DNA of 64,000 nucleotides from Rhodocyclaceae bacterium (GTDB lineage Bacteria > Pseudomonadota > Gammaproteobacteria > Burkholderiales > Rhodocyclaceae), in NCBI GenBank assembly GCA_016704145.1, contig JADJAS010000004.1, forward strand, positions 1-64,000, given 5' to 3'. Position 1 is the first letter of the stretch; each line of letters begins with the position of its first letter. The position numbers and the translations under genes are program-made. Below are positions 8,576 through 16,657 of the stretch, piece by piece. The notes beneath the pieces were generated by a model that saw nothing but the letters and a program-made list of their open reading frames with translations, ran no database searches and was not told where the DNA came from.

Positions 8576-9482
8576 ACACCTGCCGCAGTTGTTCGCGGAT
8601 CCAGCGGTTGGCGGGATCGCCGTCGGCGCTGGCGTGCCAGTAAAGGCAAATTTCCTTTTCCGCCAATGGTAATTCGGCGGGCGCCGGGACGATCCGGTTA
8701 TCGAAGGCGCCATCGATGTGATCGGGCCGACGAGCTGCTGGCAGTGTCAGGATCAGGTCGGTTTCGGCAACGATCTGGCCGGCGGCGAGATAGTCCTGGC
8801 AGCGCAGCCGGATCCGGCGCTGCATGCCGAGGCGGTTCAATTCGGCGTCAAGGAGCGTCGCGCCCTGCCGCGCGGACGTAACGAGGATGTGCTGCTGGCG
8901 CAGATACGTTCCCATGTCCATCCCGTTGCCAACTTCCGGATGGTCGCGCCGGGCCATGACGACTAGGCGCTCCGTGGCGAGTGGCTGGCGCAGAACGTTG
9001 GGTGAGTGCGACCAGGGGCCGTCCAGAGCCATGTCCATTTTCCCCGAGGCCAGACGGGATTCGAGTTGCCCGCGATCGAAGGGCACCACGACCAGGTCGA
9101 TGCATGAAGCAGTCAGCACCCGGCGCAACAGGGCGGGCAGGAACATGGCTTCGTCGCCGCCGGGCAGGCCGATGGCAAGTGTGCGCTGGGCCTTGCCGGG
9201 ATCGAAGGCGGAAGCACGGCTCAGGGTGCCATCCAGGGTCCTCAGCGACGTGGCAATCGGCTCGATGATGCTCCGGGCCATCGCCGTAGGCACCATGGCA
9301 TGCCCCTGGCGCGTGAATAGCGGATCGTCGAACAAGGTCCGCAGTCGCGCCAGGGCGTGGCTGATGGCGGGCTGTGTGAGATTCAGCCGGCTGCTGGCGC
9401 GCGTGACGCTGCCTTCCGTGTAGATGGCTTCGAACACGACCAGCAAGTTCAGGTCGATTCTCGTCGTGTTGATCGTTTTCAT
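8547..9482 (-). CDS. LysR-family transcriptional regulator
   Basis: About 311 residues from ATG 9482 (MKTINTTRIDLNLL); an in-frame extension to 9503 is unlikely. An N-terminal LysR winged HTH (VFEAIYTEGSVTRASSRLNL then TQPAISHALARLR) is followed by a periplasmic-binding-like effector domain. It is divergent from the NTF2-like/flavin-oxidoreductase operon at 9614 with ~130 bp between, the classic arrangement for a LysR regulator acting on its neighbour, so control of the 9614-15333 operon by a pathway intermediate is inferred. The stop lies inside the end of rnr on the other strand. The ligand is unknown. Confidence 0.9.
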   Translation of the reverse strand: MKTINTTRIDLNLLVVFEAIYTEGSVTRASSRLNLTQPAISHALARLRTLFDDPLFTRQGHAMVPTAMARSIIEPIATSLRTLDGTLSRASAFDPGKAQRTLAIGLPGGDEAMFLPALLRRVLTASCIDLVVVPFDRGQLESRLASGKMDMALDGPWSHSPNVLRQPLATERLVVMARRDHPEVGNGMDMGTYLRQQHILVTSARQGATLLDAELNRLGMQRRIRLRCQDYLAAGQIVAETDLILTLPAARRPDHIDGAFDNRIVPAPAELPLAEKEICLYWHASADGDPANRWIREQLRQVFSGATAPVA

Positions 9483-9613
9483 GTCGAATCTCGGTACTGC
9501 CAAGACCTGACATTATGAGCACCATTTATGTAACGAGATGCCAATTCTTCATTTGATTGATTGTTCTGTGGCCCATAAACTGGTAAGTCCAAATTCCACT
9601 GTCGAGGACTCGC

Positions 9614-10030
9614 ATGACGCCAAGTGTGGAGGACCGCCTGGGTATCCAGGATCTGTTGTTCAGGTATGCCCGTGCCGCCGACGAGCGCGACGCTGCCACC
9701 TTTGCCGGTTGTTTCGATGGCGGTAAGGTCCGCATCACCGGACCTGGGTTCGAAGTGACGGACGCGGCGGAGAATATGGCGATTCTGTCGTCCATGTTCG
9801 ACTGGACCATGCACAAGGTACACAACCACCAGTACCACGTCAGCGGCGACACGGCGGAAGGCTACTGCTACTGTGTGGCGACACATGTTCGGCGCGAAGG
9901 CGAAGTCCGGATCAGGATCGACTGGCATATTCGTTACGATGACCGCCTGATCCGTCGTGACGGTGTGTGGTGTTTTGTTGCACGCCACCTCGACGTCGGC
10001 CTCATCGATACCGCGCCACTCGCGGCTTAG
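9614..10030 (+). CDS. SnoaL/NTF2-like (SnoaL_4) protein
   Basis: 138 residues with the small alpha+beta-barrel pattern of SnoaL_4/ring-hydroxylating-dioxygenase-beta-like proteins: EDRLGIQDLLFRYARAADER at the start, then HNHQYHVSGDTAEGYCYC, then a C-terminal FVARHLDVGLIDT. Family members are isomerases, dehydratases or binding proteins in steroid, polyketide and aromatic metabolism, often using Asp/His pairs in the barrel. It is the first gene of the operon to 15333 and begins 131 bp from the divergent LysR start. The substrate cannot be read from the sequence. Confidence 0.8.
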   Translation: MTPSVEDRLGIQDLLFRYARAADERDAATFAGCFDGGKVRITGPGFEVTDAAENMAILSSMFDWTMHKVHNHQYHVSGDTAEGYCYCVATHVRREGEVRIRIDWHIRYDDRLIRRDGVWCFVARHLDVGLIDTAPLAA

Positions 10031-10051
10031 CACTTCACGGGAGAATTGTTC

Positions 10052-10948
10052 ATGCGACTTGCCATGGGTCTTTTCGGCCTGCAACAATGGTTTGGCGGCG
10101 ATTTCGCGGCGGTGGTCGACCTCGCCCGCGTTGCCGATGAAAAGGGTGTCGATCAGGTCAGCCTTACTGATCACGTCGTCATGGGCGAGCGAGTGGATCG
10201 CTATCCCTACGGCACTTTCCCCGTCCCGCTGGACACGCCCTGGTACGAACCCGTCACGGTCCTCGCGGCGATCGCCGCCGCCACCCGGCGCATTCGCCTG
10301 TCCACCGGCATCCTGATATCACCGTTGCGACCGGCCGTGCTGCTGACCAAGCAACTGGCGACGCTCGATGTGATGTCGCGCGGCCGTGTCGAGATAGGCG
10401 TCGGCACCGGTTGGCAGCGCGAGGAATACGAGGCGAGTGGCATTGACTTTGAACGTCGTTATCGCATCCTCGACGAGCAGGTGCAAGTGTGCCGCATCCT
10501 GTGGTCCGAGGCGCCGGCCAGTTACCAGGGAGAGGTCGTCAAGCTTGAGCGCATTCACCAGTGGCCTCGACCGGTTCAGCGGCATCTGCCGATCTGGATG
10601 GGAATCGCGCCCACGCCGCGCAACTGCCGGCGTATCGCCGAACTGGCGGATGGCTGGATTCCCATGTTGCAGGAGCCGGCGGCGCTGGCGGCGGCGCTGA
10701 CCGACATCCGTGCCGCCTTCGATGCGCTAGGCCGGGACTTTGCCGGGTTCCAGACCCGCGTGGTGCTGCCCGGCATTTTTCGTGCCGACGGCACGCCGGA
10801 TCTGGCGGCATCACTGGCGGCGATTCCTGCCTTGAGGGCCGCCGGTGTGACCATGGTCGAACTCCTTCCCGTGATGTTCTGCCGCGGCCCCGATGACCTG
10901 GCCGGGGTGCTGGAACAGGCACTGGATGCGACGAAGGGGGCGGCATGA
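10052..10948 (+). CDS. LLM-class flavin-dependent oxidoreductase (TIGR03619-like)
   Basis: 299 residues from ATG 10052, preceded by GGGAGA; an in-frame TTG at 10046 is less likely. Luciferase-like (beta/alpha)8 fold: STGILISPLRPAVLLTKQLA, TLDVMSRGRVEIGVGTGWQR and the RYRILDEQV segment match the Rv2161c/TIGR03619 group. These enzymes use FMNH2 or F420 for oxygenation or hydride transfer; which cofactor applies is not decided by sequence alone. The stop overlaps the next SDR start by ATGA, indicating translational coupling. A related protein is encoded at 36686-37606. Confidence 0.88.
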   Translation: MRLAMGLFGLQQWFGGDFAAVVDLARVADEKGVDQVSLTDHVVMGERVDRYPYGTFPVPLDTPWYEPVTVLAAIAAATRRIRLSTGILISPLRPAVLLTKQLATLDVMSRGRVEIGVGTGWQREEYEASGIDFERRYRILDEQVQVCRILWSEAPASYQGEVVKLERIHQWPRPVQRHLPIWMGIAPTPRNCRRIAELADGWIPMLQEPAALAAALTDIRAAFDALGRDFAGFQTRVVLPGIFRADGTPDLAASLAAIPALRAAGVTMVELLPVMFCRGPDDLAGVLEQALDATKGAA

Positions 10949-11781
10949 ACTGCGTGCTCGATTTCAATGGCCAGGTGGTGCTCGTTACCGGTGGCGGTGG
11001 CGGCATTGGCCGTGGCATCGCCGAGGCGTTCGACCGTTGCGGCGCCCGGGTGGTGGTGGCTGAGATCGACCCGATTCGGGCGGATGCCACGCGCGCCGTA
11101 CTCAGCGGTTTGTCGCTGGTCTCGGTCACCGATGTGCGCGACAGCGCCGCAGTCGACGCCTTGCTGCAAGAGGTTGCCGAACGCCACGGCCACCTCGATG
11201 TGCTGGTCAATAACGTCGGCGACTTCCTGGGCATTGTCAAACCACTTGAGGATTATTCGGACGAGGACTTCGACGCGCTGTTTGCCATCAACCTGCGCCA
11301 GATATTCCAGGTAACGCGCTCGGCGCTGCCCTTGATGAAGAAGACCGGGCCGGGCGGCAGCATCATCAGCGTGTCGTCGATCGAGGCGTTTCGCGGTATT
11401 CCGATCAATATTGTCTACTCGGCCTTCAAGGCCGGCATCACCGGGTTCACCAGGAGCCTGGCGCTCGAACTCGGCCGGTTTGGCATTCGGGTGAACGCCA
11501 TTGCACCCGAGACCACGGAGTCGGAACAGGTCAAGCCATCAGTCTGGATTCCCGAGCAATACCATGAGCATATCGCGCGATGGATTCCGCTGGGCCGCTT
11601 TGGCACGCCCGCCGATGCCGCCGGTTGCGCCCTGTTCCTGGCAAGCGAACTGTCGGGCTGGATGACGGGCACCACACTCCATCTGGACGGGGGTGCGCTG
11701 GCTGCGGGCGGTTGGTATCCAACGCCGCAGGGCGGCTGGACGAACGTGCCGGTCATCACCGGTAATGGAATGGTCTTCTGA
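10945..11781 (+). CDS. SDR-family oxidoreductase
   Basis: 278 residues, classical short-chain dehydrogenase: Rossmann motif TGGGGGIGRG near residue 16, NNVGD, Ser in ISVSSIEAF and catalytic YSAFK near residue 158. Asp/Glu after beta-2 (VVVAEIDP) suggests NAD(H) rather than NADP(H). It starts by ATGA overlap with the flavin oxidoreductase. It probably oxidises a hydroxyl intermediate (such as a 3-hydroxyacyl-CoA or alicyclic alcohol) of the pathway; substrate inferred only from context. Confidence 0.9.
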   Translation: MNCVLDFNGQVVLVTGGGGGIGRGIAEAFDRCGARVVVAEIDPIRADATRAVLSGLSLVSVTDVRDSAAVDALLQEVAERHGHLDVLVNNVGDFLGIVKPLEDYSDEDFDALFAINLRQIFQVTRSALPLMKKTGPGGSIISVSSIEAFRGIPINIVYSAFKAGITGFTRSLALELGRFGIRVNAIAPETTESEQVKPSVWIPEQYHEHIARWIPLGRFGTPADAAGCALFLASELSGWMTGTTLHLDGGALAAGGWYPTPQGGWTNVPVITGNGMVF

Positions 11782-11803
11782 AACACCCGACAAGGGGATG
11801 GTC

Positions 11804-12637
11804 ATGCACAAGGTTGCTATCGTCACCGGCGCGACGCGCGGCATCGGCAAGGCGGCGGCACTCAGTCTTGTCCGGGCCGGATTCCATGTCGTCGTCACCG
11901 GGCGCACGCAAAGGGAAGGCCAGGGTACCGCGACGATGCCGTTTGCCGCCGACGGCCAGCAGGTTGCAGTGCCAGGTAGCCTGGAGACAACCGTCGAGCA
12001 GATTCGCGCCATGGGCGGCCAGGCGCTACCGGTGGTGATGGATGTGCTGGATCGCTCGACGATGGACGCCGTCGTCGAACAGACACTGGCGACATGGGGA
12101 CGTATCGATCTTCTGCTCAACAATGCGCTTTACCAGGGCCCAGGTCTGATGTTCCCCTTCGCCGAATTCACTTTCGAGCAGTTCGAGAAAAGCGTGATGG
12201 GCAACCTGGTGAACCAGGCCTACCTGGCGCGGCTGGTGCTTCCGGTGATGATCCGGCAGGGGGGCGGCATCTATGTCAGCCTGAGTTCCAATGCCGCCGT
12301 GTCGGCGCCACCGGCGCCGCCGGGCAAGGGCGGCTGGGGTTTCGTGTATGGCGCGCCGAAGTCGGGCTTTCACCGTATCGCCGAATTCATTCATGTCGAG
12401 CATGCCAAGGACGGCATCCTGGCTTTCAACGTAGAGCCCGGTTTTACCGTTACCGAAGCCACCGTGGTGATGTTCGGCCCCGATTCGGCTGCGGATTTCA
12501 ATCGGCATGCGTCGCGTCCCGAGACCACCGGCGATGTCATCGCCTGGCTGGCGACCCGTCCCGAGGCGCGAGACCTGGCCGGTACGTTGATCAGTTCTCC
12601 AGATTTCTTCAAGACCCGGGGAATCGTCTTTCCGTGA
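11804..12637 (+). CDS. SDR-family oxidoreductase
   Basis: 277 residues from ATG 11804, with AAGGGG about 6 nt upstream; an in-frame ATG at 11798 is possible, while the longer frame from 11693 overlaps the previous gene. TGATRGIGKAA near residue 9 is the nucleotide loop, LLLNNALYQGP follows, and YGAPK near 181 is the catalytic Tyr-Lys. A glycine/proline insert (APPAPPGKGGWG) precedes the catalytic Tyr, which is longer than in most SDRs and similar to type 2 multifunctional enzyme-like reductases. Third enzyme of the operon. Confidence 0.88.
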   Translation: MHKVAIVTGATRGIGKAAALSLVRAGFHVVVTGRTQREGQGTATMPFAADGQQVAVPGSLETTVEQIRAMGGQALPVVMDVLDRSTMDAVVEQTLATWGRIDLLLNNALYQGPGLMFPFAEFTFEQFEKSVMGNLVNQAYLARLVLPVMIRQGGGIYVSLSSNAAVSAPPAPPGKGGWGFVYGAPKSGFHRIAEFIHVEHAKDGILAFNVEPGFTVTEATVVMFGPDSAADFNRHASRPETTGDVIAWLATRPEARDLAGTLISSPDFFKTRGIVFP

Positions 12638-12656
12638 AACAAGGCAGGAGTATTCG

Positions 12657-13466
12657 ATGAACTCGTCAGTACTGTTGGTGGACAAAAGGGAAGCAGTCGC
12701 CACCGTAACACTCAATCGACCGGAAGCCATGAACGCCTTTTCCGCCGAACTTCGGCTCGCCTTGGGAAAGGCGTTTCGTGAACTTCGAACCGATCCGGAA
12801 ATTCGCGTCGCCATCGTAACCGGAGCGGGCCGGGCTTTCTGTGCCGGCATGGACTTGAAGGAATTGAGCAGTGGTGGCGAGGATGCTTCGGGGTTCGATA
12901 AGAGCGTTGTCGGGCAGGACATGGCCGAGGCCATCGCTGAGTTCGAGGGGCCCGTGATCGCAGCCGTCAACGGACACGCGGTGACGGCCGGTTTTGAACT
13001 GGCCTTGGCGTGCGATCTGATCATCGCTTCCACCGAGGCGAGATTCGCCGATACGCATGCCCGCGTCGGCATCTTGCCCGGGTGGGGGCTCGGAGTGAAG
13101 TTGCCGCGCCTGATCGGCATCAATCGCGCCAAGGAATTGAGCTTTACCGGCAACATGCTGAGTGCCGCGCAAGCCTACGAATGGGGCCTGGTCAATCGCG
13201 TGGTGGCACCCGATGAACTACTGGCCACCTGCCAGGCGCTGGCGGCCCAAATGGCGAGTTGTGTTCCTCAGGTGCTGCAGCAGTACAAGCGACTGATCGA
13301 TACTGCGTATGGCATGCACTTGCCGGATGCCCTGCGGTTCGAGAAGGCCGCCGGCATCGAGTCGGCAAAGCAAGTCAGTGCCGCCATGATTGCCACGCGC
13401 CGTGAAGGCGTTTTCGGCCGCGGACGGCGGCAAACCGAGGCGTCGCAGACAGGTCGTGACTCATGA
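12657..13466 (+). CDS. Enoyl-CoA hydratase/isomerase family protein
   Basis: 269 residues with the crotonase fold: VTLNRPEAMNAFS, oxyanion-hole GRAFCAGMDLKEL and AGFELALACD, whose Glu aligns with the first catalytic Glu of enoyl-CoA hydratase. The second Glu position lies in FADTHARVGILPGWG and is not Glu, as in several actinobacterial EchA proteins. Hydration of an enoyl-CoA, or another crotonase reaction, is expected. SD GCAGGAG precedes ATG 12657. The stop overlaps the next gene by ATGA. Confidence 0.9.
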   Translation: MNSSVLLVDKREAVATVTLNRPEAMNAFSAELRLALGKAFRELRTDPEIRVAIVTGAGRAFCAGMDLKELSSGGEDASGFDKSVVGQDMAEAIAEFEGPVIAAVNGHAVTAGFELALACDLIIASTEARFADTHARVGILPGWGLGVKLPRLIGINRAKELSFTGNMLSAAQAYEWGLVNRVVAPDELLATCQALAAQMASCVPQVLQQYKRLIDTAYGMHLPDALRFEKAAGIESAKQVSAAMIATRREGVFGRGRRQTEASQTGRDS

Positions 13467-14281
13467 AACCGCTCCAGGGCAAGTCCGTCATCATCACGGG
13501 CGGCGGAGGTGGCATTGGGCGACCGACAGCCCGGATGTTGGCCGTTGCGGGGGCTCGTGTGATTGTCAGCGACGTTCGCGAGGATGCCGCCCGGATGACG
13601 AGGGATTACGTCGTCGAGAATGGCGGCGAGGCCATCGCCGTGCCCGCCGACATCACGCGGGAAGAGGATGTGCGCGAACTGGTGGCGGCGGCGGTCGCGG
13701 CATTCGGCGGTGTCGATGTGCTGGTAAACAACGGTGGCGGCAGCTTGGCGCGCGACGTGGACATCGTCACCATGGATGTCGGTGTCTGGGATGCGATCAT
13801 GGCGCTCAACGCACGCGGACCAATGCTCTGCTGCAAATATGCCATACCGGAGATGCTCAAGCGCGGGCGAGGCGCGATTGTCAATATTTCATCCGGCGCG
13901 GCGCTCAGTGGCCAACTGGGAATTCCGGCCTACAGCGCCGCCAAGGCGGCCGTGATTGCCCTGACCCGGTCGATTGCCACGCTCCACGGCCAGCAGGGCA
14001 TACGCTGCAACGCCATAACCCCGGGCCTGATCATGCATGAGCGCCTGGCCGAAATATTCCCGGCCGAGCAGGTGCGGGTCGATGCCGAGAACATTCTGAC
14101 GCCCAGCCCGGGAACTCCCGAGGATATCGGCGCCACCGTAGTATTTCTGGCCTCCGAGCAGGCTCGGTTCATCAACGCGCAGGTCCTGCCAGTGGATGGC
14201 GGACTGTTGGCGCATACACCAACCTACGCGCAGACGAGGGCAATGGTATCGAAACGGCTCGAGGTAAAGGAACGTAGCTGA
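13463..14281 (+). CDS. SDR-family oxidoreductase
   Basis: 272 residues, classical SDR: TGGGGGIGRPTA at the N-terminus, NNGGGS, ISSGAALSG with catalytic Ser, and YSAAK near residue 157. VIVSDVRED after beta-2 suggests NAD(H). Start codon overlaps the crotonase stop (ATGA), so it is translated with it. A paired hydratase plus dehydrogenase is the usual arrangement for successive beta-oxidation-like steps, which is the inferred role. Confidence 0.9.
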   Translation: MKPLQGKSVIITGGGGGIGRPTARMLAVAGARVIVSDVREDAARMTRDYVVENGGEAIAVPADITREEDVRELVAAAVAAFGGVDVLVNNGGGSLARDVDIVTMDVGVWDAIMALNARGPMLCCKYAIPEMLKRGRGAIVNISSGAALSGQLGIPAYSAAKAAVIALTRSIATLHGQQGIRCNAITPGLIMHERLAEIFPAEQVRVDAENILTPSPGTPEDIGATVVFLASEQARFINAQVLPVDGGLLAHTPTYAQTRAMVSKRLEVKERS

Positions 14282-14304
14282 ACATATCAACTGGGTGCCT
14301 GATC

Positions 14305-15333
14305 ATGGAAATCTTTGCGGTAACTCCCGAAACTCTTGGACTGGATGCCATGGGCACCTTCGCTCGGCGTGTCGAGGCGATGGGGTACGACGGTCTGTTC
14401 GTGCCGGACGCGGTTCACGATGGCCTCCTGCTGGCGGGCCAGGCGCTAGCTAGCACGAGTCGCTTGCGGGTGGGTATTTCCGTCCTGGTTGCTTTTCCCC
14501 GCAGTCCCATGAATGTGGCGCTGGCGGCGTGGGATCTGCAACGCCTGTCGGGGGGGCGCTTCGAATTGGGATTGGGAACACAGATCAAGCAGAATGTTGA
14601 GGATCGCTACTCGGCGCGATGGCTGCCGCCGGCCGCCGGAATGCGCGAGTATGTGGGAGCGCTTCGGGCGATTTTTCGCAGCTTTCGGACGCGGGAACCG
14701 CTGTATTTCGTCGGCGAGCACTACCATTTCACTCGCCTGCAGCCGTTCTTCAATCCAGGACCCATCGATGCACCCGACGTGCCCGTCATGCTTGGTGCCG
14801 TCGGACCAAAGATGCTCAACTTGGTGGGAGAGGCCGCCGATGGAATGCATACGCATCCGACCAACACGTCGGCTCGCTATCTCCGGGAGGCCATTCTGCC
14901 GCAAGTGGTGGCGGGTAGCGCTCGGCGCGATCCATCGCTTCAGGCACCCTTGATATGCGCAAACGAACTGGTCGCCAGCGGCCCCGATGATGCGACCGTC
15001 AAGGCGGAAAAGGAACGGTTTCGCGGCATGCTGGCATTCCTGTTCTCGACACCCGCTTATTGGCCCAGCCTCGAGTTGTTCGGCTGGAAGGACGTCGGCG
15101 AACGATTGCTGCAAATGACGCGGGAGGGACGTTGGAAGGAAATGCCCGCCATGCTGTCCGACACGGTGCTGGACGAGTTCCTTGTTAGCGGCTGCTTCGA
15201 GGAACTGCCGGAAAAGCTCGCCTCGCGGTTCGATGGCTTGGTTCAACGCATTACGCTGACGGTGCCGCCGAATCCGGAACATGACAAGGCAAATGCTTCC
15301 GCGATCGAGGGTATTCGAGGCCGGTTCTCTTAA
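14305..15333 (+). CDS. LLM-class flavin-dependent oxidoreductase (TIGR03617-like)
   Basis: 342 residues. The segments FPRSPMNVALAAWDLQRLSG, GRFELGLGTQIKQNVEDRYS and MREYVGALRAIF are typical of the TIGR03617 (MSMEG_2256-type) branch of luciferase-like oxidoreductases, usually predicted F420-dependent in actinobacteria. The paralogue at 44819-45883 shares the same layout. Last gene before the RND efflux genes; the 177-bp gap to 15511 has no obvious terminator. Substrate unknown; hydroxylation or dehydrogenation of a pathway intermediate is inferred. Confidence 0.88.
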   Translation: MEIFAVTPETLGLDAMGTFARRVEAMGYDGLFVPDAVHDGLLLAGQALASTSRLRVGISVLVAFPRSPMNVALAAWDLQRLSGGRFELGLGTQIKQNVEDRYSARWLPPAAGMREYVGALRAIFRSFRTREPLYFVGEHYHFTRLQPFFNPGPIDAPDVPVMLGAVGPKMLNLVGEAADGMHTHPTNTSARYLREAILPQVVAGSARRDPSLQAPLICANELVASGPDDATVKAEKERFRGMLAFLFSTPAYWPSLELFGWKDVGERLLQMTREGRWKEMPAMLSDTVLDEFLVSGCFEELPEKLASRFDGLVQRITLTVPPNPEHDKANASAIEGIRGRFS

Positions 15334-15510
15334 TCGCGGAGGCGAAAGGTCCAAGCGGGCCCGAGGGCCGGTCGATCGCCGATGCTAATATGCGGGACCA
15401 GGTGGATCGGACTTCGCGTCGGGACCGACTCCGGTCGTTCATTTGACGATGGCTGGTTGCTCGACAAGGGCCCTTCGGTCTCCTGCCCTCTAATTCACGC
15501 AGCGTCTACC

Positions 15511-16647
15511 ATGTTTTTTGTACATCGGCATCCCGCCTTATTCGGAATTTCCATTTTTTTGTTAGCGATGCTGGCGTCCTGTGGTGGCGAGAAGCCCGAC
15601 GCCGCCTTGGTCGGAGCGATGCCGGTGGCTGAAGTGCAGGTGGCCGTTGTTATGCCCCATGAAGTCACGATGTCGGAGGATCTGCCTGGTCGCCTGGAGG
15701 CGATTCGTGTCGCTCAGGTACGCGCGCGCGTCGAGGGCGTGGTGGAAAAGCGACTGTTCGCCGAGGGCACCGACGTCAAGGCGGGTACCAGTCTTTATAC
15801 GATCGATGCGCGCGCCTATCGAGCGGCCCTTGCGGCGGCGGAGGCCGAGTTGACCGTGGCCAACTTGACGGTGAAGCGGTATCGACCGCTACTCGAGATC
15901 AAGGCGGTCAGCCAGCAGGAGGTCGACCAGGCGGTGTCCCGGCTCAAGCAGGCCGAAGCGGCGCTGATCAAGGCCAAATTGGACTTGGAACATGCCCATG
16001 TACTTGCCCCGATTTCGGGGCGGATTGGGCGCTCCATGGTCACCGAAGGTGCCCTGGTCGGGAAAAGCGAAGCAACGCTCATGGCGACCATTGAACAAAC
16101 GGATCCGATCTACGTCAATTTCACCCGGTCGCATTCGGAGGCCGCTCGTCTCAGGCGGGCCTTCGAATCGGGTAAATCGAAGTTTGGCCAGAACGGGGGT
16201 GTGGAACTGGTCCTCGATGATGGCAGCAGTCATCCGCATCCCGGGCATTTGCTGTTCACTGACTTGGCGGTTGATCCAGGGACGGGTTCTATTCAAATGC
16301 GGGCCATTTTTCCCAATCCCGGTCGCAAGCTGCTGCCTGGGACCTTCGTGCGAGTGCGTATTCCTCGGGAAGTCGTGACCGCTGGGCTGACGGTTCCGCA
16401 GCTGGCGGTCCAATCCGGTACGCAAGGGCAGTTTGTCATGACGGTCGCCTCGGACGGCACGGCAAGCGTCAGGCCAATCAAGACGGGGGTAATGCTCGGC
16501 ACCGATTGGTTGGTGACCGAGGGATTGAGCGGCGGCGACAAGGTCATCCTGACCGGCTTGCAAAAAGTCCGCCCCGGTGGTGCCGTGAAAGTGGTCGGGG
16601 CCGAGGGGGCGGCGCCCGGATCTTCGCCTGCGGTCGCAGAAAAGTAG
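15511..16647 (+). CDS. RND efflux periplasmic adaptor (membrane fusion) lipoprotein
   Basis: 378 residues from ATG 15511; the longer frame from 15382 adds a non-signal leader and is unlikely. A short positive N-terminus, hydrophobic stretch and lipobox LLAMLASC predict export and lipidation. Then the MexA/AcrA architecture: lipoyl half-motifs (RVEGVVEKRLFAEGTDVKAG, APISGRIGRS), an alpha-helical hairpin between them (QEVDQAVSRLKQAEAALIKA) and beta-barrel/MP domains (PGTFVRVRIP). It bridges the inner membrane pump and outer membrane channel encoded directly downstream. Confidence 0.93.
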   Translation: MFFVHRHPALFGISIFLLAMLASCGGEKPDAALVGAMPVAEVQVAVVMPHEVTMSEDLPGRLEAIRVAQVRARVEGVVEKRLFAEGTDVKAGTSLYTIDARAYRAALAAAEAELTVANLTVKRYRPLLEIKAVSQQEVDQAVSRLKQAEAALIKAKLDLEHAHVLAPISGRIGRSMVTEGALVGKSEATLMATIEQTDPIYVNFTRSHSEAARLRRAFESGKSKFGQNGGVELVLDDGSSHPHPGHLLFTDLAVDPGTGSIQMRAIFPNPGRKLLPGTFVRVRIPREVVTAGLTVPQLAVQSGTQGQFVMTVASDGTASVRPIKTGVMLGTDWLVTEGLSGGDKVILTGLQKVRPGGAVKVVGAEGAAPGSSPAVAEK

Positions 16648-16657
16648 GAGAGGCAGG

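Noticed and set aside
9538..9552. ATG-N9-CAT (T-N11-A) box as LysR binding site
   Set aside because: It lies in the right divergent region, but this short degenerate pattern occurs by chance too easily to annotate.
15334..15510. GGCCC-GA-GGGCC hairpin after the flavin oxidoreductase as a terminator
   Set aside because: Loop too short and no T-run follows.
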